A stretch of DNA of 64,000 nt, from contig JAQFVV010006215.1 in assembly GCA_028023455.1 (NCBI GenBank), positions 4,075,230-4,139,229 on the forward strand. The letters are read 5' to 3'. The notes under the pieces are model-generated. The model did no database searches. It was not told where the DNA came from and was given only the letters and a program-made list of their open reading frames with translations. The stretch is from Epiperipatus broadwayi (lineage: Eukaryota > Onychophora > Udeonychophora > Euonychophora > Peripatidae). Below are positions 22,898-33,489 of the stretch, one piece after another (position 1 is the stretch's first letter; each line of letters begins with the position of its first letter). The translations under genes and the position numbers were made by a program.

Positions 22898-22973
22898 GTT
22901 AGTTTTAGGGTTAGCTTTAGGGTTAGTTTAGGGTTAGCTTTAGGGTTAGTTTTAAGGTTAGGTTTATGGTTAA
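22898..22973 (+). repeat. Interstitial telomere-like array
   Basis: About six units of GGTTAG(T/C)TTTA(G)GG alternating with GGGTTAG, a variant of the animal telomere unit TTAGGG lengthened by TTAGTT/TTAGCT. The array is short and inside an intron, so it is not a chromosome end. Confidence 0.75.
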
Positions 22974-23569
22974 AATAAAAAATATCAAAATCGTATTTTT
23001 GTAAATATTTTTTTTACTAACATCTATAAAATAAATGATAACAATAAACGTAAACTATATTCAACAAAGTATAACAGTAGTCGGAGAAAAGAAAGAAACT
23101 AAAACTTTTTTAAACAATGACAAATATATATATAAAATGTTTATAATATATGCTTTTTATGACATTTAAAAAAACAGTGTACAATTGTACTTTTCTTACT
23201 GGATATTTTTGTGTTAACGCTCTTTTTTATTTCAAAAATATACACACGGTACAATGTTAAAATGTCTCATGGAAATGTTACGAACAGTACATTACTTGAC
23301 GCATTACCTAATTCCAGTTCACTTTATACATATATCTCATCAACATTTACTACTTAAAACTTCAATACACTACGGTGTAAAAAGTCTGTTAATTATTACT
23401 TTACAAAATCTGAACATTTCAATACTTTAAAATAAAAAAAAATCCAATGAAAATAACATTTCCATCCAATTCAAAAAGACACACCCTCTCCCCAAGCCGT
23501 AACCTTTTTATAAACTATATGAATTGGGAAAATGTATTTGCTGTGTAAATATACATGCTGTACTGCGAT

Positions 23570-23670
23570 GCGACATAGTGGCCTGCAATCTGTAGTACAA
23601 CAAAAAGGTTGTATTATAGAAAATGCGGGTTCGAATGTGTCGGCCGCGGAAACAGCATTCTTATGTGTTT
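23570..23670 (+). mobile_element. Possible tRNA-derived SINE head
   Basis: GCGACATAGTGGCCTGCAA could be an acceptor plus box A, and GCGGGTTCGAATGTG is a good box B about 55 bases later. GCATTCTTATG follows. A 3' tail is not defined. Only one copy is seen in the window. Confidence 0.4.
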
Positions 23671-23911
23671 TAGCACAAAAACAGCACCATCCAGTGTTGG
23701 TTCATCGATGACAACCTTTTTTTTTTACAGACCACATTTTTTTTTTAAATTGATCGAATTAAGTAAGCATCAAAAGTTAGTTTGTGTCCGTGTACAATTT
23801 GTAAAAGTACGTGTATATCTCATATATTTTTTTTTGTTTTGTAAAACTGTATTGAATATTATTTCTGCACTCAAGAAAAGATAGAAGGACTTGTTTGTTT
23901 ATTCGAAAAAG

Positions 23912-24115
23912 TAGATTGCCTGGCAGTATTCTATTTAGAGCATGTACTGGTCAATTACTTGTTCGACAACTTTTTTGGAGGAGGAAGTACGTTGGGGGGG
24001 GGAGGTTGCTACTGACCATCACCATTTTGTATGCAAGAATCGTCTGCATAAGTATATATTTCATAGAATATATTTACTTTTATAAAAATATATATTTATG
24101 TTGGCTTTTTTTTCC
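23912..24115. repeat. Direct repeat GATTGCCTGGCAG, copy 2
   Basis: Partner of 22298-22508. The plus-strand frame at 23895-24254 crosses it, but its translation is not conserved between the copies, so the repeat is not coding. Confidence 0.65.
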
Positions 24116-24257
24116 TCCTGCAATACGGACCACATATTTTTTTTTTTTGAAATTGATCAAAATAAGTGTGTCAAAAGTTAGCTTGCGTCCCTGTAGAATT
24201 CATAAATATGTGTTTATCTCATGTAATATTTTTTATTTTTTTTTGTCTTTGTAAAAC

Positions 24258-24445
24258 TGTATTGAGTATTATTTCTGCAACCAAGGAAAAATAGGATGAC
24301 TTTTCACATTCGTATCAAAGCATTGCTAACTTTCTAATGTTTTTCTAATATTTGATGTTGCCAAAATAACAACATTAAAAAGTTAGCAGTATATTGATAC
24401 GAATGTGAAAAGTCCTCCTATCTTTCCTTGGTTGCAGGAAAAATA
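24258..24445. mobile_element. Hairpin MITE, arms about 75 bp
   Basis: TTTCTGCAACCAAGGAAA and GACTTTTCACATTCGTATCA on the left are mirrored by TGATACGAATGTGAAAAGTC and TTTCCTTGGTTGCAGGAAA on the right, around a ~40-bp loop with its own AATGTT/AACATT pairing. Confidence 0.75.
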
Positions 24446-24536
24446 TCCAAGTACCTATTTTTTATAGATTGTTTTATCTTCTATCAATCAAACATTTTAA
24501 TTATAAATTTATTAAACGCATATTGATTACTATGTA

Positions 24537-25134
24537 AGTAATATTTACTGAGGCTATAACCTCGAGAATATGCATGTAAAATGTGATAGTAGGGACCTCT
24601 ACATGTGTTTAACCACAAGCTTGCTTTATTGATTACATATATATTATATATATATATATATATGTAAAATAAATAAAAATATCCGTTAATTAAAAATAAT
24701 ATTGTAATTATAATTGAAATAATATTTTTAAACGGTTTATAAACAATTCAAACAATCTTTAAATCCGCAGAAGTACTTTCGGTTACTTTCAAACCTGCCT
24801 CAACTGCTATTAAATTCAAAAACTAAAAGCGGAAGCAAACGTCATCAATTCAAATTCCACGAATCTCGTATTTTAATGTTAGAAGCTTGTCGATTTATCA
24901 AATGTGTTTTATTCCTGTTTATAAAAATTGCCTCTTTAATTTTTCTTTTACTATGGTTTCTTTCTTCATGAAGAATTTTCACATTTTCAAAATTAAATTT
25001 AAATTTATGTTTACATGTTTTTCATGATCAAAGAAAACTGAAGAAGATATTAAATCACCATTATTTTTATTTTTTACACTTATATAACAATTAGTGTTCC
25101 TTCAATCTTTTCTCAATGTTGCACCTAGATTCAC

Positions 25135-25165
<31 letters not shown>

Positions 25166-25171
25166 AGCTTG

Positions 25172-25213
<42 letters not shown>

Positions 25214-25492
25214 ATTAAATTAGCATAGATCAATATATATATAATAAAGAGAAAAACACAACTCTTTTCAGTAAAGCAACTGTAGAATTACACAATAAAT
25301 ATAAACACTTTTCTTTTTAAATGTTGAATAAAAACTCCTTCCCAATCATTATTGAAATGATCTACAGTATTTTTGCTTTTTTATTGTTCATTATTCCATA
25401 GCGTAAGCTTGTGGTTAAACACCTGTAGAGGTCCCTACTATCGCATTTTACACGCATATTCTCGAGGTTATAGCCTCAGTAAATATTATTCA
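24537..25492. mobile_element. Element with about 90-bp terminal inverted repeats, GTAGGGACCTCTAC family
   Basis: Left terminus 24537-24627 and right terminus 25403-25492 are inverted copies containing AATATTTACTGAGGCTATAA, CCTCGAGAATATGC, GTAGGGACCTCTACA and TTAACCACAAGCTTGC. The ~780-bp interior is AT-rich with (AT)n runs at 24638-24664 and 25137-25210 and no coding frame, so it is a non-autonomous unit. Related pieces: 26445-26480 (one tip), 32148-32228 (one terminus) and 37905-38060 (both termini back to back). Confidence 0.65.
25137..25210. repeat. (AT)n microsatellites
   Basis: Two runs of 12 or more AT units separated by ACAAGCTTGCTTTAT-like sequence. Confidence 0.85.
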
Positions 25493-25499
25493 AACATTT

Positions 25500-26740
25500 T
25501 AAGTAAATTATTATTTTTTATATTTACTATATGAAGACATGTTTTTAGTAGAATATGTATTATTATTTTGATGATATCCTTTAACTCTCAGCTATTTTTA
25601 GAGTCTATTAATATTTTAAACAATTTTTTTTAATTAATTGAAAAATTTTAAAAGTTGGAAATATTAATTGTTCCCATTGTCTTTCTTAATATCTTTTGTC
25701 TCTCTAACATTATATTATGATAATGTATATCTTATTTTACTCAGTGATGGTCACTTAAATCAAAATAATAATCCAATTTTGCTGAGCTTTTATTTTAATG
25801 TTTCCAAATCCATTCCCAATTTGAATTTATTTAAAAAAAATATAATATGTAATTCTTGTTTAGAAGTTTTAACAAGTCTATACCTTCTATTATTTCTATA
25901 TGTCTTTCATTAATTTTACAATTCTAGTATTGAAATTTCCCACAACAATTTTAAAATGTTTGATCTGATTAAAACATTTTCTTTATCTACATAAAAAGCC
26001 TCTATTTTTGCAACTGAGAATTTGGAGCATAAAATTGAATTATCAGAATTTGGTATTTTTATTACGTTGAATAAATATTCTTGACATTTTGTCTTATATA
26101 TTAATTATCCTAACAACATTGTATCTTTTATTTTAAATGAATTTTATTCCATTTCATGCTTTAAGTATTTGTATTTTTGTAGTAAAGTATATATCCATGT
26201 TTCATATTAATTATCTTGTTGTTTATCTTTCACAATGTATAATTTAATATTACAAAGTGGTTTTTCCCCCCAATTTATGCAATCTTCATTCACTTGAAAG
26301 TAATATACAGTTATAATTAGCCAAATAGAAGATCAGTAATGAATGATAATATATGATTTTTTTTAGTAATTCTTAGTACTATTTACCTCAAGTTTCCCAC
26401 TAATGCTTGACTGTTAGCTCCCTACCTTCGTATTTTTCAGACGCTTATTTCTAAGGTTACAGCCTTAGTAAATTATTACTTAATGATTATTATAATATGA
26501 AGACCATAATTTATTTGTATTCAATCATACACATACTCATGCTCTCAAAAATATAATTCATTTTTTAGTTAAAAACAATCAGACATTTAAAAAAAAGAAC
26601 AACGTGTTATGTTATTCTTAAACTTAGGAGTCAAATCCAATAAATTTTCTCTGCTAAATATTAATACTGTTAATACTATATAATTTTATTACACAGACAC
26701 ACACAATATAATCATAACTTTAAATATATGTAACTAAAAT
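25500..26740. other. Intron, AT-rich, nothing recognised apart from one repeat tip
   Basis: Near 26445-26480, TTTCTAAGGTTACAGCCTTAGTAAAT is a decayed terminus of the GTAGGGACCTCTAC family. The plus-strand frame 25668-25913 has no motif and is taken as chance. Confidence 0.4.
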
Positions 26741-26742
26741 AG

Positions 26743-27075
26743 CAGTAACTACCTCCCACTGAGTTACATAACATCAACAACTAAAAAAGATAGAATGATA
26801 CCAATTTAAAATGATACCAATTTATCATTTAATTCTGTTGGATAAGTTTAGTTTTTGACATAGTTTTAAACTATAGGATGAATTGATGTATTCGGAGGAT
26901 CATTTAGTCTGCACATAAATTAAAATAATAGACAAAATTCATCCTATAGTTTAAATTTACATCCAAAGACTAAGCTTATATAACAACAGAGCTAAGACAT
27001 TGATTCGTATCATTCTGTTTTTTTTTTTTTTCATAGTTGTTGTTACATAACTGGGCAGGAGATAATTACTTCCAT
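26743..27075. mobile_element. Foldback, arms about 140 bp
   Basis: GTTACATAACATCAACAAC, AATGATACCAATTTA and TTTTAAACTATAGGATGAAT on the left are mirrored by ATTCATCCTATAGTTTAAA, TCGTATCATT and TTGTTGTTACATAAC on the right. The centre is CGGAGGATCATTTAGTCTGC. No hammerhead core was found in it. Confidence 0.65.
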
Positions 27076-27189
27076 TTCAATTACAGATATTTAGTGTTAT
27101 GATTATTTATTATTACATTTATTAAACTGATATTTCATTTGGTATTCAAACGTTATTAAAACTAAGACTCATTCTTGATCCCTGGATAC

Positions 27190-27335
27190 ATCAATGATGA
27201 TTTCAAATCATTTAGACTGCACATAAATTAAAATAAGACAAACTTCACGCTACAGTTTAAACTTACATAAAAAAAAAAACTAAGTTTATATAACAACAGT
27301 TAAAACATAGATGTGGTATCATTTATTGGTAGCTC
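27190..27335. repeat. Half copy of the foldback at 26743
   Basis: ATCATTTAGACTGCACATAA, CACGCTACAGTTTAAAC, AACTAAGTTTATATAACAAC and GGTATCATT repeat the centre and right arm of 26743-27075. Confidence 0.65.
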
Positions 27336-27339
27336 GTTC

Positions 27340-28530
27340 ATAAATGCTGTGCTATAGAACCTCCAGAAAACATACTTTGTAGTATTTGGAATGCGGTTAT
27401 TATAGATAACCAATAAATGATGATGATGGTTTCTTATTAGTAATTAAATATTTGACTATTTTTATCATTTAATTAAAAATGTTTACAGAAAAATTCAAAC
27501 TTCATTCGCATTTGTCTAAATATATTTAATCGTTAACGATAACATACAAGTTAGTATAAATCACAAAATTTTTTGAGTTATATTATTTTCTTTCCTCATA
27601 ACACATCAAGAAAAAGTATTGTATTCAATAATAATTTATATGTTATTATAAACAATTAAATGTACAGTATTTAGAAAATTATAAATAAAGTATGAATGTT
27701 TTTAAACACTTAACAATTTCAATAAAGGAATGAAACAATTTAGCATATAATGATCAGTGATATGAAAAATTATCAATCCAATAAGATCTAATAGAAACAA
27801 TACTGGTAAATGCAAAATTTGATAACCCATGTTAATAAAAAGTTAATAGAATTGAACTTTTTTTTTAATATTGATGTAAATTAGTTTTGATTTAATGTTG
27901 ATCTGAATGAAGGTTTGTGATCATAGCATTTTACTTGCAATTATATATTGAACTATTTCCACCATTCAATTTTAATTGGCAAATGTTTTTAGATAATTTT
28001 ATTTAAACTCATACATTCAGCTGGTTAACATATGATACAATGTTTTGTTTGGTATTACTCTTTTCTCTTCTTTGTGTGTTGTTAACCTGGTAAGCTGTTC
28101 TTGAATTTTAAGAAAAAGCTGAAAAATCAGGAACACTATTAGAAATAAAATAGTTGTATAAAATTTCTACTGATTGTTGGCATTGACAAGAATATTCTAC
28201 TTAATTAGAGTATCAACATAAATTCAGTATTCGTGGAACTATTATTGCTAGTTTGATTCCCATGCTAGTTACCGTCACTATCCAGATCTGTATTTGAAGT
28301 AGAGAAATAATAATACCAGCCAAAACATTGTGTTATATTCTAATCTTTGTCACTACTAATAGAGTTGAATGTATTTGAAAAATTCATAAAAAGTTAATTT
28401 TTTTCTAAAAACAACTAACATTTAAACTAGATGGTAGATATGGTTCAACATATAAACATAAGCTTCGGTTTTAAGTTTAATTATAAACTAACTATCCAAA
28501 ATTAATTTTTAATTTTATCTAAATTTGAAC
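27340..28530. other. Intron, AT-rich, nothing recognised
   Basis: No motif, hairpin or exon found. Confidence 0.4.
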
Positions 28531-28539
28531 TAAATAGGG

Positions 28540-28745
28540 GGAATTTGAACATAGATTTTTAAGCTCCTATTAGCTATCCATTTCATTTTATATAACCAAT
28601 AAATATAACCATATACATGTGAAAAAGATAAATAATATCCAATGTACATATTTTGTGCTGAATCAGCACTCATCAGTTGATCCAGATCATAATATTACAC
28701 ACACACACATATATATATATAATCAGTGCCCAGTTTATATTAGAA
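28540..28745 (-). mobile_element. Single-arm copy of the GAATTCGAACCC hammerhead family
   Basis: GGGAATTTGAACATAGATTT, then TATAACC, GCTGAATCAGCACTCATCAG and AATCAGTGCCCAG follow the order seen at 30673, 38150 and 46918. The minus-strand core has CTGATGA (complement of 28670-28676) and a perfect 6-bp stem II (GTGCTG/CAGCAC), but GAAAT has become AAAAT, which removes the G12 needed for catalysis. Confidence 0.6.
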
Positions 28746-28749
28746 TTGT

Positions 28750-29850
28750 AGAATTTTATTTTTAAGTTTTAAAGAGATAGATAGCTATATAAATTAGAAA
28801 TTCAACATACTCATGAAGTGGAGATAAAAGTCAGGATATGGTGAATCTTGAAATTCTTTCAATCACAAACAGGTTTAGACTTTTTCCTTTACAAAGAAAG
28901 TTCATAGATAACTCATCTGGTCATCTAATAGTGATCAATAGATGGGTATCTAAATCATTTTAGATAAATATCAATGCGCATTCTGCCAAAATAAAAAAAA
29001 TATGATCATAATATGATGCAGGCTACATTATGGATCAGATAATGGCCATATAAATGTTGAGCCCATGTTTATGTATATCTTATGTAAATGAAAATCAGTT
29101 GAAAAGCAATCCAAAATAACACAGAATTATTAGAAAAGTGAATCTAGAAGTGAATCCTAAAAAATGTCAAAATGCCTGGAAATTTATAAGACATTTGAGT
29201 ACTGAAAATAATATGGATTGTGATCCATAAAGCTTGATATCTTAATCTGCCATTCTATTATGGCATCAAAATACATAGGGAATTAAAATAAAAACATACT
29301 TTTGTAGTCAATATATTAAAATGTATATTTAATGGGTCAAATACATATCAATTTTTTTAAAAAAGCAATAACTTATTTTAAAGCAAACTATATAATAGAG
29401 ATATGCTAAAAAAATGGAAATTAAATCATATACAATTGGAGATAAAATATTTGTTACTAAAAATGTTAGTAAACTATTTTCATAATAAATTGAGTGAGTT
29501 TCAGATAAATAATAAACTAATAGTAGGACTTTACTATCAAGCAACTGATTTTTTTTTTTAAAAAAGGAGGAAAATTTTAATTTTCAGATTTTAAATACTG
29601 TAATCAGAAAATAAAAACGTAGACATTGTGCACTTGCAGACGAACAATGATAACATAATTACTAAGGATATATTTTATTGTAAACATGAGCATAGTTTTA
29701 ATAAGAGCATTCTCCTTATTTAAAAAAAAAATCATATTAAAGATTTAGTCAAGAAGTGCAATATAGATAATTTTAATTGGAAGGATATATTGGATGATAA
29801 AATACAATAGAAAAACTCTAAGTGGTCATGATATTCGAGTCTTTCAGAAA
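28750..29850. other. Intron, AT-rich, with a short repeat word at 28915-28960
   Basis: CATCTGGTCATCTAATAGTG followed by ATCAATAGATGGGTATCT matches words at 32610-32645 and, in part, 39325-39345. These are tail fragments of the SINE described at 39229. The remainder has broken frames without identifiable motifs. Confidence 0.4.
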
Positions 29851-29860
29851 AAAAAAAAAG

Positions 29861-29920
29861 TTTTATGGCAAAAAAGCTAAAAAAGGTTTATGGCAAAAAA
29901 GCTAAAAAAGGTTCTACAAA
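29861..29920. repeat. Two-copy tandem repeat, about 27-bp unit
   Basis: TTTATGGCAAAAAAGCTAAA is repeated twice in a row with an AAAGG spacer. Confidence 0.7.
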
Positions 29921-30346
29921 GTGTCTAAGTCTAAAAACAAGCTGTTATTTAAGTGGACGATGTTTTCAAGTATCACCAAATAAATAAATTCCGGATTTAC
30001 ATCAGAAAGAATGAAATGTATTTCTGAAGATTGGCGGTGGTGGAGATTGTAATTATGTCTTCTCTAGCTATTCATAGAGAATCAGCCTAGCTATAGCCTG
30101 GTAAGAATCTGGGTTCCAACATATGATTGCAGTTAACTATGAAATTGTTTAAAGGATTGAAATCGATATCCTCTAACGGTATGTAAAAGATTGATTTGTA
30201 TAGTCGTCGCAAAACTAATCTATAACTCTGTGTCTTGCTAATAAAGATAAGTAACTGAAGTAAATTTGTGAAATGTACAATCACTTAAATATGTTTTAAA
30301 AAGTTATGCAAATTTATTTCCATAATATATAAATAAATTTAGTCAC

Positions 30347-30463
30347 CTGGTCAATCTGCTTTTTATATTCTTTCGTTGAACTGGAATTAGTTGTTGCAAT
30401 CTCAGTTTTCGTTAACGTTGATATCTTTACAATTCCTTCAGGATTAATTCGTAATTCGAAATA
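30347..30463 (-). CDS. GABBR2: GABA-B receptor subunit, exon after TM7 (linker to coiled coil)
   Basis: Acceptor TTTATTTGCTTAG precedes the exon and donor CAG|GTGACT follows it. It encodes 39 residues in phase 0 at both ends, starting YFELRINPEG and ending KKQIDQ. The first residues continue the preceding exon's IPK to give the 'VPK...LRTNPD' signature found just after TM7 in GABBR2. The serine/threonine-rich middle (TATTNSSST-like) corresponds to the variable cytoplasmic linker, and EYKKQIDQ starts the coiled coil completed by the last exon. No long frame marks this exon; it was found by splice sites and homology. A foldback with a sense hammerhead lies about 310 bases upstream in the intron. 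Confidence 0.85.
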
Positions 30464-30772
30464 CTAAGCAAATAAAAAAAAAATAATGAAAAAGAAATAG
30501 CAATAAAATATAGATACATATTTTAATTTTAAAAAACAACAATACGTAAATAGTTTTATAAAGGACAAAATACGATTTCAAGTTGCAATCTGTTAATGAA
30601 AATAACGTTTTCTGCATAAATTAAGTTAATACATTGTACAGGCTTAAAACTGCATTTATATATGTAATATATGCGGGGTTCGAACTCAGATTTTCACACG
30701 ACCCACCACTCTCAGTGCCATCTCATATTGCTAACCCACCTGATCACACACATGTTGAAAATATAAATAATC

Positions 30773-30816
30773 ACCAATATACGTATTTCATGCTAAACCA
30801 GCAATCATCAGTTGGT
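30773..30816 (-). ncRNA. Hammerhead ribozyme, complete core (left arm)
   Basis: Mirror image of 31097-31140, with identical sequence on the minus strand: stem I ACCAA/TTGGT, CTGATGA (complement of 30805-30811), stem II TGCT/AGCA, GAA, and the self-complementary stem III ATACGTAT, cleavage after A. It is in the sense orientation of the GABA-B receptor pre-mRNA, in the intron ~310 bases before the exon at 30347-30463. Confidence 0.65.
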
Positions 30817-31096
30817 CTAGATTACTATCCTCACATATATATATAATCAGTACTCAGCTTTATATTAAGATAGCCAATCTTTATACTTTAATGGACAGGC
30901 TTCAAACTATTCCAACTCACAACTCTTTATCCTTCCATTTCATTGAAAATCTGATGATGGAACGTTCAAAGCCCTTGTTAGTGCCAAGGTTGTCATCCTA
31001 CCCATGTTGACATATTAGTCATTCTGACCCCTCATGTACAGGAGAATAAAGCTGGGTACTGATTATATATATATATATGTGAGGATAGTAATCTAG

Positions 31097-31140
31097 ACCA
31101 ACTGATGATTGCTGGTTTAGCATGAAATACGTATATTGGT
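31097..31140 (+). ncRNA. Hammerhead ribozyme, complete core (right arm)
   Basis: Stem I 5' strand ACCAA (31097-31101) pairs perfectly with TTGGT (31136-31140). CTGATGA is at 31102-31108. Stem II is TGCT (31110-31113), loop GGTTT, AGCA (31119-31122), with a U-U at its base. GAA is at 31124-31126. Stem III is the 8-base palindrome ATACGTAT (31127-31134), cleavage after A31135. A palindromic stem III with no loop means the ribozyme would work as a dimer or in tandem, as known for type I hammerheads of animal retroelements. The U-U at the base of stem II is the main blemish. Confidence 0.65.
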
Positions 31141-31259
31141 GATTATTTATCTTTTCAACATGAGTGTGATCAGGTGGGTTAGCAATATGAGATGGCCCTG
31201 AGAGTAGTTGGTCATGTGAAAATCTGAGTTCGAACCCCGCATAAATTAAGTTAGAAATT

Positions 31260-32140
31260 ATATTTCTAGAGTGAAAAACGAAATCAAAATTAATTATTTA
31301 AATTGTTAAATATTAACTGTTTAGCTTTAAAATGTCTTTCCATAAAAAAGGAAGAAATATAATTTTATGCTTTAACACTTAATTCCTCAAATTCCTTTCT
31401 CTACTTTTTTATTTTGAAAAGTTTTTTTTCCCTAACATTTGCGATTTGTCCTTTTGTTTCAGTATATACATATACATCAACAATTTTTACGAAAAACTTG
31501 ATATTGTAAATAATCGTAACAGATCAACAAAATAACAGAGGGGAAAAATAAGATTATATTTTCTTTTAATATTTTTAAAATTTAATGCGCACATCCGTAA
31601 AATTAAAAAGCAGTGAAGTCTAGTAAATATAGAAGAATATGTCAAAAATAGAGAAATAAAATATATTTTACAGGTAATTGAAGAATTCTCAGCTGTTCAA
31701 AATATTTTCAATAGGTATATTTAGCTAAAGAATGAAATGAATTTTAAATGGTGTGGTCACTGGGTCAATATATTATTTACAAAATATTTAATTTTTATTT
31801 CTGAACATACTCTTTTTCAAGAGTTAAATCCATAGACGGAAATAAAATTCAAAATTGATATTAAAAAAAGAAAAATGAGTGTCCATAAAAATGATCAAAG
31901 TAATAATAATAGATATAATATAAAAGCTATGGTAATATAGACTATATTAAAATCGGTTAACTAATGAATATTCAAATGAAAGGACAATATGTTAAATGCT
32001 ACATGTTTTAATACCTATATATATATTAGTAAACATTAATTCCTGGCTACTATGATGGGCTCCAGAAAGTAAAAAATGCATTTTTATTATATGTACTTTT
32101 TATATACTATATTCTGATGAGATTTTAGGATAAATTGGCG
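31260..32140. other. Intron, AT-rich, nothing recognised
   Basis: No gene, exon or repeat partner seen. Confidence 0.4.
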
Positions 32141-32147
32141 TAAGAAA

Positions 32148-32228
32148 TATATACTAAGGCTGTAACCTCAAGAATGTGCGCGTAAAAATGCGATAGTAGG
32201 GACCTCTACAGGTCTTAACCACAAGCTT
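32148..32228. repeat. Single terminus of the GTAGGGACCTCTAC family
   Basis: ATACTAAGGCTGTAACCTCA, then GATAGTAGGGACCTCTACAG and TTAACCACAAGCTTAC match 24537-24627. No partner terminus nearby. Confidence 0.7.
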
Positions 32229-32239
32229 ACATTTTGTAA

Positions 32240-33230
32240 ATCATTATGATACTCGCAAATGAGTTCAAAATTGTCTTATAGAGTATAGTCTAATGATCAT
32301 TTTCAAGTTTGAAGCCATTCTATGGTAAAATTATTTTTTATTGTGGTGATTACTTGAAAAGTAATTAAAAAAGTCGATGCTATCTTATGCTGTTTCTAAT
32401 GTGTTACAGCTTATTTAATTAATTTAGATTATACGTTTTTAATTTTACATTAAGTTGAATTTAGAATCCATATACGTCAAAAACAAATTTTGATTGAATT
32501 AATAAATGGTTAAAATATATGAAAGAAGGAAAGAAAGAAGAATTTATTTGTGAATTTTTTAAATTTAAAATAGAAAACTTTTTTAAAGTCATTTGTTCTA
32601 TATACAAACTATCTGGCCATCTAATATTGATCAGTAAATGGGTATACCAGATGGTAAAACTCTCATGTCAGACGAAGTTAACTGTAATGGAATCTTCTTC
32701 GCTGGTGAGAAAAATATTTTCCTAGGGTTACTGTTATTTTATTTATACCATTGCTCAATCCAGCATTAAAATACAACTATCTTAAAATTAAAAATAATAA
32801 CTTAAACTCTTTTTACCTTTTAATAGTATTAAATTTTAATAGCTTATTTAATTTTTAATAATAATTTTTTGAGTTCTTTGCAAAGTCGGAAAATATTTTG
32901 TGAAATCATTTAAAAACTCAAAATTTTTTTTAGTTGATTGTAGACTAATAGTGCTTAATATTAATATTTCTGTTTATTTAATTTTTACACATTACTTCTC
33001 AATCATGTTGCTTATTTTTTAGTTGTATTTTTAGTAATGCAAGTCAATTTTTCTGAAGACATTAATTTTTAAAAAATAAAGTTTAAGATAATCTAGATCA
33101 GAACAACTAGTTTGTGTTATTTTACTACTATCTTTGATAAACAGATTCCAATATTACCACGTTACATAGAACCACTGATGTGTACATACACATATATATT
33201 TTATTTATTAAAATGACAAAAAAAAATAGT
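32240..33230. other. Intron, AT-rich, with a SINE tail fragment at 32605-32680
   Basis: CTATCTGGCCATCTAATATT and GATCAGTAAATGGGTAT, then GGTAAAACTCTCATGTCAG, are the tail words of a tRNA SINE. The head is missing. The frame 32519-32725 overlaps this and is not coding. Confidence 0.45.
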
Positions 33231-33234
33231 CAGA

Positions 33235-33485
33235 TGTCACATGACCTAATTTAATAAGCTTGTATTTACAAATGTTATATATAGAGCTCGCAAAACAAGT
33301 TCTTAACAAGCTTTGTATTTAATAGTTATACATTAGATAAAGTGCTGCACTTGTACTGGTATTTTTAATCTAATGATTGAATATCGTAGCACTTCACTGA
33401 GGATGCCAGTAGCAGAAACCAGTCTGAGGTTGGGGTAATCTACAAAGCTTGTTAAGAGCTTGTTTTGCAAGCTATATATATATAT
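33235..33485 (+). mobile_element. Foldback-like element with hammerhead
   Basis: GCAAAACAAGTTCTTAACAA GC at 33290-33315 is mirrored by GCTTGTTAAGAGCTTGTTTT near 33438-33462, and TATATATAGAGCT is mirrored by AGCTATATATA. The left part (AAGCTTGTATTTACAAAT) matches the large foldback at 17934-19565. Between the arms lies a canonical hammerhead core. Non-coding, intronic. Confidence 0.6.
33391..33430 (+). ncRNA. Hammerhead ribozyme, canonical minimal core
   Basis: Stem I ACTTCA (33391-33396) pairs with TGAGGT (33425-33430) over six positions with one G-U. CTGAGGA is at 33397-33403. Stem II is TGC/GCA (33404-33406 with 33412-33414) and needs no extra base. GAA is at 33415-33417. Stem III ACCAGT (33418-33423) is nearly self-complementary; cleavage after C33424. 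Of all cores in the window this one fits the textbook CUGANGA...GAAA...GUC layout best. The orientation is antisense to the host gene. Confidence 0.65.
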
Positions 33486-33489
33486 ATAA

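Larger units (their letters stand above)
30614..31253. mobile_element. Foldback retrozyme-like element with 15-bp target duplication
   Basis: The arms (about 30673-30870 and 31030-31240) are close to perfect inverted copies, from GCGGGGTTCGAACTCAGATT at one tip to its complement at the other. The same 15-base word GCATAAATTAAGTTA flanks the unit at 30614-30628 and 31239-31253. Each arm carries a complete hammerhead core (separate entries). A tRNA-box-B-like GGGGTTCGAAC sits at the tips. No coding capacity: the frame 30634-30846 is a shadow. Long target duplications argue for a target-primed retrotransposition route, not a cut-and-paste transposon. Relatives: 28540, 38145, 46905 and a remnant at 7685. 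Confidence 0.7.

Noticed and set aside
22898-22973. Chromosome end
   Set aside because: Only six or so variant units, with introns of a gene on both sides.
23895-24254. 119-residue plus-strand frame as a gene
   Set aside because: It crosses two unrelated repeats, is not preserved in the other copy at 22298, and has no motif.
24537-25492. Hammerhead in the GTAGGGACCTCTAC family
   Set aside because: ACTGAGG resembles part of the core, but there is no CUGANGA and no GAAA partner.
17073-30346. An additional exon between the linker exon and the coiled-coil exon
   Set aside because: Phases match directly and the heptad pattern is continuous, so none is needed; I found no splice-flanked candidate, though a short one could be missed by eye.
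30950-30985. Second hammerhead in the foldback centre at TCTGATGATGGAACG
   Set aside because: No GAAA at the right distance and no stem I.
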